This document shows, piece by piece, positions 23,293 through 30,681 of a DNA stretch of 64,000 nt (positions are counted from its first letter, which is position 1; every line of letters starts with the position of its first letter). The notes below the pieces were generated by a model, which saw only the letters and a list, made by a program, of their open reading frames with translations, made no database searches and was not told the DNA's origin. Position numbers and translations under genes: made by a program. Origin of the DNA: CAVZVW01 sp963778845 (lineage in GTDB: Bacteria; Actinomycetota; Actinomycetes; Actinomycetales; Kineosporiaceae); the NCBI GenBank assembly GCA_963778845.1, contig CAVZVW010000009.1, positions 806,001 through 870,000 of the forward strand. The letters are read 5' to 3'.

Positions 23293-26200
23293 CTACCGCC
23301 CCTCGACGTCGCCCAGCGCCTCGACGTCGCCCAGCGCCTCGACGTCGCCCAGCGCCTCGTCGAGCGCGGCCACGACCATGTCGCAGTCCACCTCGTCGAG
23401 CACCATCGGTGGCTTGATCTTCAACACGTTGTGGTCCGGCCCGTCGCTGGAGATCAGCACACCTCGTCGCTTGACCGCCTCCACCACATCGGCGGCAGCC
23501 TCCCCGGCCGGGGTGCGGGCAACCCGGTCGCTCACGAGCTCCACCCCCAGGAACAGCCCGGCCCCCCGCACGTCACCGACCAGCCGGTGCCGGCCGCCGA
23601 TCTCGCGAAGACCCACCAGAAGCCGGTCGCCGAGGCGGGCGGCGCGCGCCTGCAGCCGCTCGTCCTCGACGACGTCGAGCACCGCGAGCCCTACGCGCGC
23701 CGACACCGGGTTGCCCCCGAAGGTGTTGAAGTACTCCATGCCGGTGAGGAACGAGTGGGCCACCCGCGGGGTGGTGACGACGGCCCCCATCGGGTGGCCG
23801 TTGCCGATGGGCTTGCCCATCGTCACGATGTCCGGCACCACGCCGTGCAGCTCGAACCCCCACATCGCCGTCCCGACCCGGCCGAAGCCGATCTGCACCT
23901 CGTCGGCGATGCACACCCCACCGGCAGCGCGGACCCGCTCGTAAGCGCCGGCGAGGAAGCCGTCGCTGAGCACGACCTGCCCGGCCGTGCCCGGCAGAGG
24001 TTCGCTGAGGAACGCAGCCACGCGCCGTCCACCCGCGGCCACGTCGTCGAGCCGGGCGTCCACGTCGGCGAGGTAGGCCGGGGTGACCGACGCGCTCGGC
24101 TCCCCCGTGCTGACCCGGTGCGGGCCGCGGTAGGCGTCGGGCAGCGCCACCACGTGGGTGCCTTCGGGGCGGCCGAGCCCCCCGGGGCCGTCGAACTTGT
24201 ACGGGCTGACGTCGACCAGCGAGGTCAGGTTGCCGTGGTAGGCGTGGTCGAGCACGAGGACGTCGCGCCCGCCGGTGTGCGTCCTCGCCAACCGGAGCGC
24301 CAGGTCGTTGGCCTCCGAGCCGGAGTTGGTGAGGAAGCAGACCGAGAGCGGGTCGGGCAGCGTCGCGGCGAGCCGGCGCGCGTAGGTGGTGACGGCCTCG
24401 TGCAGGTAGCGGGTGTTCGTGTTGAGCACGGCCTGCTGCATGGCGGCCGCGACCACCACGCGGGGGTGGGCGTGACCGACGTGCGCCACGTTGTTGACCA
24501 GGTCGAGCCAGGCCTGGCCCTCGTCGTCGTAGAGATAGGCCCCGCGCCCCTCCACGATGTGCAGCGGGCGCGCGTAGCTCAGGCTCAGGGCCGGCGACAT
24601 CGCGGTAGCCCGCGCCCGCAGGATGTGCTCCCGGGAAGGCACGGGGGCGGCGGCCGTGCCTTCCGGCAGACCCAGAAGGAGGTTCGGGTCGGGCGAGAGG
24701 CTCTCCCAGACCGGGAGCTGGGACGCCGCCGCGACGCCCGGCACGTCGACCCCGCGGCCGACGAGGTCGACCAGCACCTGCAGGTGCACGTGGGGCGGCC
24801 ACCCCCCGTTCTCGTGCTCCTCACCGACCCAGGCGATCACCTCACCGGCGGTCACGCGTTGGCCCACCGACACCCGAGCCAGCGTCGACCGGGCGAGGTG
24901 ACCGTAGAGGGTGAAGAACCGCTCCCCCGCCAGCGTGACGTGCTCGAGGATCACGACCGGGCCGTAGTCGAGCGGGGCGGGGTTGTCGGCCGTCGCGTGC
25001 ACCACGCCGTCGAACGGGGCGTGCACCGCCGTCCCCGCTGGCGCGAAGAGGTCCACGCCCAGGTGGACCGTACGACGCTCGCCTGCGCCGGGGACGGCGA
25101 AGATGTCGCTGCGGTAGACCTCGCGGTCCTCCCGGTAGCGCCCGACGGCCACCTGCGATCCGGTACGGGCCATCGCGGCCTCCAGCCCCGCCGTCGTGCG
25201 CGTCGAGGCCGGACCGCTCGCCGTCCAGTCCAGGACGAGGCGGGGGACGTCGCGCAGCGGGCGGCCGAGCACGGGCGCGGCGTCCGCCTGGGCGAGGTGC
25301 TGCCGGACCGCGCGCGCCGTGGGCACCGCCTCGTAACCGCAGGCCGCACGCCAGCGGTAGTGCGCCAGGTCGGCGTTCTCGGCCTCCAGGTGCAGGGCGA
25401 GTGACCACACGTCGTCCTGGGACACGAGGAGGTAGTCGTTCGACGGGTCGTGGGCGTGCTGCCACCCCGCCATGCAGATGCTCAGGGCGAGGCGGGTCCG
25501 CACGAGGGCGAACAGGATCGACAGCTCCGCCGGGGTCAGCGGCGCCACCTCGTGGTAGCCCTCGACGACAGGCACGACGGCACCGACCGGGTCGCGGTGG
25601 CAGTCGGCGTCAGGGCCTCGCAGAGCGTCGAACATGACATAGGCACACGCCACCGCGAGCCCGCACACCCGCGGCGCGGTGCACAGGTCGCCGAAGTCGA
25701 TGACGCCGCTGACCGCGCCGCCCTCGAGCAGCACGTTCGCGTCGTTCGCGTCGTTGTGGATCGTTTGGCTCGGCAGCCGCCCGAGCACGGGGCGCACTCG
25801 AGTCGTGAAGTCGTCCAGCAGGGCTGCCGCCTTCGCCCGGCGCCCCTCGTCGGGCACGTGCGCCACGAGGTCGCGCCGCTCGTCGGCCTGGGCAAGGTTC
25901 CACCGCAGCGGGCGCGCCGCGTGCGGGTGGCTGAACATGGCGAGGCCGGCGTCGATGCGGGCGACGGCCCGCCCGAGGTCGCGGCGCGTCGCCGCGTCGT
26001 GCGGATGGGTGGCGGCCCAGGTCCGACCGGGCAGGTGGGTCAACAACCGAGCGAGACGGCGCTGCTCGCCGTCACCGGCGCCGTCCCTCACCACGACCTC
26101 GGCGTACGTGGCGCCGTCGACGGTCGGGATCACGTGCGGCACCAGGCCAGCGCCGAGGCCGGGCTCGCCCGCCAGGTGCGCGAGGGCCGCGGCCTCCAGG

Positions 26201-26385
26201 TCGAGGTCCGCCCGGTCCGACAGCGGGTGGAGCTTCAGCACCACCGGCCGCGCCGCGGCGTCCACCCGGTAGTTGAGCGTGCGTTCCCCCGGCAGCTGCT
26301 CCACCGGCCCGTGGACGCCGAAGACCTCGGCGGCGCAGTGCGCAGCGTCGGCCGGCGTCCAGTGGCTCAGGCGGTGCCCCGGCAC
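23293..26385 (-). CDS. Phosphotransferase / LytM-like / class III aminotransferase fusion
   Basis: One 1030-residue chain holds three domains. Residues about 20-300 are an aminoglycoside/choline-kinase-like phosphotransferase with IHNDANDANVLL (about 210) and GVIDFGD. Residues about 430-540 are an M23/LytM-type domain with HLGVDLFAP and PHVHLQV metal ligands. Residues about 595-1010 are a PLP-dependent class III aminotransferase with NSGSEANDLAL, ADEVQIGFGR and the Lys in MGKPIGNGHPMG (about 858). The last part resembles ethanolamine-phosphate phospho-lyase relatives. GTG 26385 starts two bases after the malic enzyme stop. The C-terminus ends in EALGDV repeats from an 18-bp DNA repeat. Substrate is unknown; phosphorylation followed by phospho-lyase action is a plausible inference. 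Confidence 0.9.
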   Translation of the reverse strand: MPGHRLSHWTPADAAHCAAEVFGVHGPVEQLPGERTLNYRVDAAARPVVLKLHPLSDRADLDLEAAALAHLAGEPGLGAGLVPHVIPTVDGATYAEVVVRDGAGDGEQRRLARLLTHLPGRTWAATHPHDAATRRDLGRAVARIDAGLAMFSHPHAARPLRWNLAQADERRDLVAHVPDEGRRAKAAALLDDFTTRVRPVLGRLPSQTIHNDANDANVLLEGGAVSGVIDFGDLCTAPRVCGLAVACAYVMFDALRGPDADCHRDPVGAVVPVVEGYHEVAPLTPAELSILFALVRTRLALSICMAGWQHAHDPSNDYLLVSQDDVWSLALHLEAENADLAHYRWRAACGYEAVPTARAVRQHLAQADAAPVLGRPLRDVPRLVLDWTASGPASTRTTAGLEAAMARTGSQVAVGRYREDREVYRSDIFAVPGAGERRTVHLGVDLFAPAGTAVHAPFDGVVHATADNPAPLDYGPVVILEHVTLAGERFFTLYGHLARSTLARVSVGQRVTAGEVIAWVGEEHENGGWPPHVHLQVLVDLVGRGVDVPGVAAASQLPVWESLSPDPNLLLGLPEGTAAAPVPSREHILRARATAMSPALSLSYARPLHIVEGRGAYLYDDEGQAWLDLVNNVAHVGHAHPRVVVAAAMQQAVLNTNTRYLHEAVTTYARRLAATLPDPLSVCFLTNSGSEANDLALRLARTHTGGRDVLVLDHAYHGNLTSLVDVSPYKFDGPGGLGRPEGTHVVALPDAYRGPHRVSTGEPSASVTPAYLADVDARLDDVAAGGRRVAAFLSEPLPGTAGQVVLSDGFLAGAYERVRAAGGVCIADEVQIGFGRVGTAMWGFELHGVVPDIVTMGKPIGNGHPMGAVVTTPRVAHSFLTGMEYFNTFGGNPVSARVGLAVLDVVEDERLQARAARLGDRLLVGLREIGGRHRLVGDVRGAGLFLGVELVSDRVARTPAGEAAADVVEAVKRRGVLISSDGPDHNVLKIKPPMVLDEVDCDMVVAALDEALGDVEALGDVEALGDVEGR
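23301..23356. repeat. 18-bp in-frame tandem repeat at the 3' end of the fusion gene
   Basis: Three copies of the unit CCTCGACGTCGCCCAGCG encode EALGDV repeats just before the stop codon. Because the unit is a multiple of three, copy number can change without shifting the frame. Confidence 0.85.
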
Positions 26386-26387
26386 GG

Positions 26388-27791
26388 TCAGCCGGGCAGG
26401 CCTGCGCGTGAGCGGTCGGCGACCAGCCGTACGGCCGCGGCCACGGCGGGCGCGACCTTCGGGTCGAACACGCTCGGCACGATGTAGCTCGGGTTCAGCT
26501 CGGCCGGGTTGACGCAGTCGGCGATGGCCGTCGCGGCCGCGACGAGCATCTCGTCGGTGATGTCGCGCGCGTTGGCGTCGAGGAGCCCCCGGAAGACGCC
26601 CGGGAAGGCGAGCACGTTGTTGATCTGGTTGGGGAAGTCGCTGCGGCCGGTCCCGACGACGGTTGCGTGCCTCTGAGCCTCGAGGGGGTCCACCTCGGGG
26701 TCGGGGTTGGCCAAGGCCAGCACGATGGCGCCCGTGGCCATCGTCGCGATGTCCGCCCCCGTGAGCAGGTTGGGCGCCGAGACGCCGATGAAGACGTCGG
26801 CGCCGGCCAGGCCCTCGCGCAGCGTGCCGCTGACCCCGCCCTCGTTCGTGTGCGCGGCGATCCAGGACTTGAACTTGTCCAGGTCGCTGCGACCGGAGTG
26901 CACCGCCCCCTTGGTGTCGAATGCGACAACGTGGGTCGCACCCTCGGCGAGCAGAAGCCGGATGATGGCCTGGCCCGCGGCCCCTGCCCCCGACACGACG
27001 ACGCGCACGTCCTTCAGGGCCTTGCCCACGACGCGCAGCCCGTTGATGAGCGCGGCCAGCACGACGATGGCCGTGCCGTGCTGGTCGTCGTGGAACACGG
27101 GGATGTCGAGCATCTCCCGCAGCCGCGCCTCGATCTCGAAGCACCGCGGGGCGGAGATGTCCTCGAGGTTGATGCCGCCGTAAACGGGGGCGATGGCCTT
27201 GACGATGCTCACGATCTCGTCGGCGTCCTGGGTGTCGAGGCAGACGGGCCACGCGTCGACGTCGGCGAAGCGCTTGAACAGCGCCGCCTTGCCCTCCATG
27301 ACGGGCAGCGCTGCCTCCGGCCCGAGGTTGCCGAGCCCGAGGACGGCAGAGCCGTCGGTGACCACGGCCACCGTGTTGCGCTTGATGGTCAGGCGGCGGG
27401 CGTCGGCCTTGTTCGCCGCGATCGCCAGGCAGATCCGCGCGACGCCGGGGGTGTACGCCCGGGACAGGTCGTCGCGGTGCCGCAGCTGCACCTTCGACGT
27501 CACCTCGAGCTTGCCGCCCAGGTGCATGAGGAACGTGCGGTCGGAGACCTTGCGCACCTTGACGCCGGGGATCGCGGCGACCGTCTCGGTGATGCGCTCG
27601 GCGTGCTGCTCGTCAGAGGCGTTGCAGGTGACGTCGACCACGATGGTGTCGTAGTGGGACTCGACCACGTCGAGGGCGGTCAGCACGCCGCCGGCCTTCC
27701 CGACCGCCACGGACAGCTCGGCCGTCGCGCCGGCCGCGGTCGACGCCTCCACACGCAACGTGATCGAGTAGCCAGGGCTGGGCGCGGGCAT
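26388..27791 (-). CDS. NAD(P)-dependent malic enzyme with N-terminal ACT domain
   Basis: The enzyme converts malate to pyruvate and CO2. Residues about 8-85 form an ACT domain (YSITLRVEAS...VDVTCNASDEQHAERI), implying allosteric ligand control. The catalytic part has SRAYTPGVA, LGLGNLGPEAALPVMEGK, EDISAPRCFEIE, FHDDQHGTAIV and the Rossmann motif VVSGAGAAGQA. The ATG at 27791 has GGAGG five bases upstream; an upstream in-frame start at 27836 is not needed. Only two bases separate its stop from the fusion gene, so they are co-transcribed. Confidence 0.93.
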   Translation of the reverse strand: MPAPSPGYSITLRVEASTAAGATAELSVAVGKAGGVLTALDVVESHYDTIVVDVTCNASDEQHAERITETVAAIPGVKVRKVSDRTFLMHLGGKLEVTSKVQLRHRDDLSRAYTPGVARICLAIAANKADARRLTIKRNTVAVVTDGSAVLGLGNLGPEAALPVMEGKAALFKRFADVDAWPVCLDTQDADEIVSIVKAIAPVYGGINLEDISAPRCFEIEARLREMLDIPVFHDDQHGTAIVVLAALINGLRVVGKALKDVRVVVSGAGAAGQAIIRLLLAEGATHVVAFDTKGAVHSGRSDLDKFKSWIAAHTNEGGVSGTLREGLAGADVFIGVSAPNLLTGADIATMATGAIVLALANPDPEVDPLEAQRHATVVGTGRSDFPNQINNVLAFPGVFRGLLDANARDITDEMLVAAATAIADCVNPAELNPSYIVPSVFDPKVAPAVAAAVRLVADRSRAGLPG

Positions 27792-27900
27792 CGGACCTCC
27801 GTCGAGTGAAGCGGCGCGCCGTCCTGCCGAAGGCACGAGCCGCGACGGATCAACCCTAACGGTCCCGCTTCACCGCCTACGCCCGCCCCGCCCCTCCCCG

Positions 27901-27953
27901 GGACCCCCTCCCGCGGACCCCTCCCGCGGACCCCTCCCGCGGACCCCTCCCTC
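27901..27953. repeat. 13-bp tandem repeat
   Basis: Four copies of GGACCCCTCCCGC (first copy 14 bp, last decayed) lie between the divergent malic enzyme and L,D-transpeptidase genes, inside the region where both promoters should be. Confidence 0.8.
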
Positions 27954-28096
27954 GGGACACGCTCTCGCCGGACCCGCCCTCCGGGACCCGCGCTCCGGAC
28001 GGCACGCACACCCCACCGGCTCGGACCCGCCCGCTATGGTCGGATATGGACGTCGGGCCGGCGTCCGCGGCCGGCGAACCGGTGGGAGGCCTGGGC

Positions 28097-29047
28097 ATGG
28101 ACCCGAGGCGACGGCTCGTGGTCACCGGGCTCGCCGTGGCGCTCGCCGTCGCCGCTGGCGTTGCTGCGTTCGCCGCCTGGGGCGGCATCGGCGGCTCCGG
28201 CGACGTCGCGGCCTCGACCCGGCCGGCGCAGACCGGGTCGGCGGACGTCGCCTCGGCGACCGGTGCGGCGCCACCGACCGCGCCGTCCTCCACCACCGTG
28301 ACGGCGTCCACGACGCCCACGCCGGCGCCCTCACCCTCGCGCCCCGCCAGCCCGGCGGCCACCAGCAAGCACGCCGGCGGCTCGGTGGCCGCGACGAGGA
28401 CGTTGCCCGAGCGGATGGCCTCGACCGGCGGCGGGACGCAGCTCATCACGGCGGTGACCAGGGGGCGGACCAACGGCTCCCGCGACGGCACCCTCACGTG
28501 GTGGACCCGCAGGGGCGGCCACTGGGTCGCGGTCGGGTCCACCCCGGCACGCTTCGGCACTCGTGGGCTCTCGGGCAACAGGCTGGAGGGCGACAACACC
28601 ACGCCCACCGGGATCTTCCGGCTGCCGTCGGCCTTCGGCATCCGGTCGAACCCCGGCACGAAGCTGGCGTGGCACACGGTGGACTCCGGGTCGTGGTGGG
28701 ACGAGAACGCCCTTGACTCCCGCTACAACACCTTCTACGAGAACTGCCCGTCGAGGATCTGCTGGTCCGACGCCACCAACCCCAGGCACTCCAGCGAGCA
28801 CCTGGCCAGCTTCGTCCCGCAGTACAACTACGCAGTGTTCGTGGCCTTCAACTCCGGGCCCAACCAGCTGCGCCCGCCGGCTCGCCCGAGCGGGTCGGGG
28901 ATCTTCCTGCACGTGTTCGGGTCCGGGCACACGGCAGGGTGCGTCTCGGTGAGCCAGCGCGCGATGGTCGCGATCCTGCGGTGGCTGGACCCGGCGGCCT
29001 CGCCGCACATCGCGATCGGGAACAGCTCCTCGATCTACCGGTTCTGA
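28097..29047 (+). CDS. L,D-transpeptidase-like (YkuD-type) exported protein
   Basis: The 316-residue protein has a basic N-terminus (MDPRRR), one membrane/signal segment (LVVTGLAVALAVAAGVAAFAA), a Ser/Thr/Pro/Ala linker to about residue 105, and a C-terminal domain with the YkuD-type signature HVFGSGHTAGCVSVS, where Cys is the likely nucleophile of peptidoglycan 3-3 cross-linking or related acyl transfer. ATG 28097 has GGGAGG seven bases upstream. ATG 28046, six bases after TATGGT, would be a leaderless start adding 17 residues. Exact substrate is uncertain, since some relatives lack transpeptidase activity. Confidence 0.82.
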   Translation: MDPRRRLVVTGLAVALAVAAGVAAFAAWGGIGGSGDVAASTRPAQTGSADVASATGAAPPTAPSSTTVTASTTPTPAPSPSRPASPAATSKHAGGSVAATRTLPERMASTGGGTQLITAVTRGRTNGSRDGTLTWWTRRGGHWVAVGSTPARFGTRGLSGNRLEGDNTTPTGIFRLPSAFGIRSNPGTKLAWHTVDSGSWWDENALDSRYNTFYENCPSRICWSDATNPRHSSEHLASFVPQYNYAVFVAFNSGPNQLRPPARPSGSGIFLHVFGSGHTAGCVSVSQRAMVAILRWLDPAASPHIAIGNSSSIYRF

Positions 29048-29069
29048 AGGGCGCGGGCATCAGGCCATG

Positions 29070-29148
29070 CGTACCGAAGACCGACACAAGTCAGGGGTAG
29101 GGCTCCGACACGCCGGTGGCGGGGCGGGTTGTGTCAGCTTTCTGTACG
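29070..29148. repeat. Long inverted repeat, CCGACACAA family, copy 2 (3' of tRNA-Asn)
   Basis: Left arm 29070-29089 (CGTACCGAAGACCGACACAA) and right arm 29129-29148 pair with four mismatches. The loop contains CGACACGCCGGTGGCGG, nearly identical to copy 1 at 21493-21570. It lies 38 bp beyond the 3' end of tRNA-Asn and 22 bp after the convergent L,D-transpeptidase gene. Confidence 0.75.
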
Positions 29149-29186
29149 GCCGGAGGGCTTGGGGTGGTGGGGTGGTGCAGGTGAAG

Positions 29187-29259
29187 CTCCCGCGGAAGGA
29201 CTCGAACCTTCAACCTGCCGGTTAACAGCCGGACGCTCTGCCGATTGAGCTACGCGGGA
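29187..29259 (-). tRNA. tRNA-Asn (anticodon GTT)
   Basis: A 73-nt cloverleaf reads on the minus strand: acceptor TCCCGCG paired with CGCGGGA, D-arm TAGCTCAATCGGCAGAGC, anticodon arm CCGGCTGTTAACCGG with GTT, and T-arm GAAGGTTCGAGTCCTTC. The discriminator is G and CCA is not encoded. Confidence 0.96.
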
Positions 29260-29323
29260 TCGGCGCGTGGAACTGTACCAAAGTCGCTGGTCCAGCCCGG
29301 CATGGGCTCCAGCCCCCTGCCCG

Positions 29324-29842
29324 TCAGCGGGCGCCGTCCCCCGCCTGCTCACTGAGATCGTCCAGGGCACGGCGGACGGCGGCCTCGACGTCCTCGTCAT
29401 CGAGCCGGACGCCGGGCCGTGGGGCCACCTGCCGCGTGATGGTGCCGTCCGCGGCCTTGCGCAGGGCCACCCACACGCTGCGCCCGCCCGGCAGGGGCAC
29501 CTCCGCCGAGAGCAGCACCGACGAGCGCACGCGCTCGTGCACCACGTCGGGCAGGCGGGACTGGTCCTCGATCTCCAGCGGGGTCGCCTGTCGCGAACCG
29601 ACCCACCACACGGCCAAGGCCGAGGACTCGGCCTCCCACACGGCGTGGTCGACCTCGGTCCACGGTCGGGCGACGACGTGCCCCTGCGGGGTGCGGACGT
29701 ACAGGCGGGCTCGCGTCGCCGCGGCCACTCCCCCGCCGACCAGGGGCGACCAGGCGAGCACCCGCTCGCCGCCCTCGATCCCCAGGTCGCGAGCGGCGTC
29801 GTCCGGCAGCGCCGGGTGACCACGGCGCCGCACGAACCTCAC
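29324..29842 (-). CDS. Hypothetical protein
   Basis: The 172-residue soluble protein is predicted from GTG 29842 (VRFVRRRGHPALPDDAARDLGI). The middle alternates short strands (RVLAWSPLVGG, ARLYVRTPQGHVVARPW, ALAVWWVGSR) like a small beta-barrel, and the C-terminus is an acidic helix (DDEDVEAAVRRALDDLSEQ). GTG 29851 is an equally possible start. No motif of known function. It lies between tRNA-Asn and the TOPRIM gene. The 171 bp upstream show no supportable gene. Confidence 0.65.
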   Translation of the reverse strand: MRFVRRRGHPALPDDAARDLGIEGGERVLAWSPLVGGGVAAATRARLYVRTPQGHVVARPWTEVDHAVWEAESSALAVWWVGSRQATPLEIEDQSRLPDVVHERVRSSVLLSAEVPLPGGRSVWVALRKAADGTITRQVAPRPGVRLDDEDVEAAVRRALDDLSEQAGDGAR

Positions 29843-30013
29843 GCCGGTCACCCTATGCGGCTGCACTGACCGACCGATGCGATCGCCCTGGGCGCCGAGG
29901 ATCACGAGAACACCGTGTGGGCGAGCGCTGCGCCGGACTACTTCAGCTGGCACAGGGCGACGCTCGCGGGGTTGCGTCCACCACGCGGGCGCCGTCGGGC
30001 AGGCTCGTGCGGG

Positions 30014-30607
30014 TCAGACGTGCGCGAGGACGTGGTCGAGCGGGCGGGGGACCCGGTCGAGATCGAGCGCGCCGACGAGCAGGCGTGCGTAGTGACGTTT
30101 CCGCCCTGAACGGGTGCCCATGAAGCGGCGGAGCTGGTCGTGGGTGCTGCGGCCGAGCTGGGCGGGCTGCTTCTGGAGGGTGCGGAACGAGCCGAGCTCA
30201 CCCTGGGCGTCCACGACCTGTTCCACCGCGGTGGTGCCGAGGCAGCGGATCAGCTCGTCCTCGAGGTCGGCGACGCACACGGAGAAGCCGAGTGCCTCCA
30301 TCTCGGCTCGGGACAGGCCGGCGCCGAACCCGGCTCGCTCCAGACCGCGCCGGAAGTAGCGCTCCTCGGCATCGTCGTAGAGGCCGGCGAGGCGGACGTC
30401 GAGCCCCGCCGGGCCCAACCGGTGCAGGAAGTGGCCGATGTTGGTCGCACCGCCGATGGGCACGATGACGATGTGTTCGGCGGCGAGATCACGACCGCGG
30501 CGCTCGGCGAGGGCCTGCAGGGCGAACTGGTCGCTCATCCCCTCGACGAGGACGACGGCATGCGCTTCGAGACCGGCCACCAGATCCGCAGCCACCACGG
30601 CTTCCAC
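30014..30607 (-). CDS. TOPRIM-domain nucleotidyltransferase/hydrolase-like protein
   Basis: The 197-residue product is essentially one TOPRIM domain: VVLVEGMSDQFALQALA with the catalytic Glu, VIVPIGGATNIGHFLHRLG, and LAGLYDDAEERYF with the DxD-like acidic pair. The remaining C-terminal half is helical and basic (RRFMGTRSGRKRHYARLL). It resembles the TOPRIM part of OLD-type nucleases without their ATPase. GTG 30607 with GAGGGGAG upstream is chosen. A better-placed ATG at 30630 (AGGAGGGACCATG) is in another frame, so the start is uncertain. It follows dnaG by 74 bp on the same strand. Confidence 0.75.
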   Translation of the reverse strand: MEAVVAADLVAGLEAHAVVLVEGMSDQFALQALAERRGRDLAAEHIVIVPIGGATNIGHFLHRLGPAGLDVRLAGLYDDAEERYFRRGLERAGFGAGLSRAEMEALGFSVCVADLEDELIRCLGTTAVEQVVDAQGELGSFRTLQKQPAQLGRSTHDQLRRFMGTRSGRKRHYARLLVGALDLDRVPRPLDHVLAHV

Positions 30608-30681
30608 GTCACGACTCCCCTCGACGACACCATGGTCCCTCCTGAGGGGCGCCGGGTAGATGCGCGAGCCGTGGCCGCGCC

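Noticed and set aside
29870..30013. Possible remnant coding sequence (frame reading AAPDYFSWHRATLAG)
   Set aside because: Too short, no family recognised and no start or ribosome site. It cannot be separated from chance.
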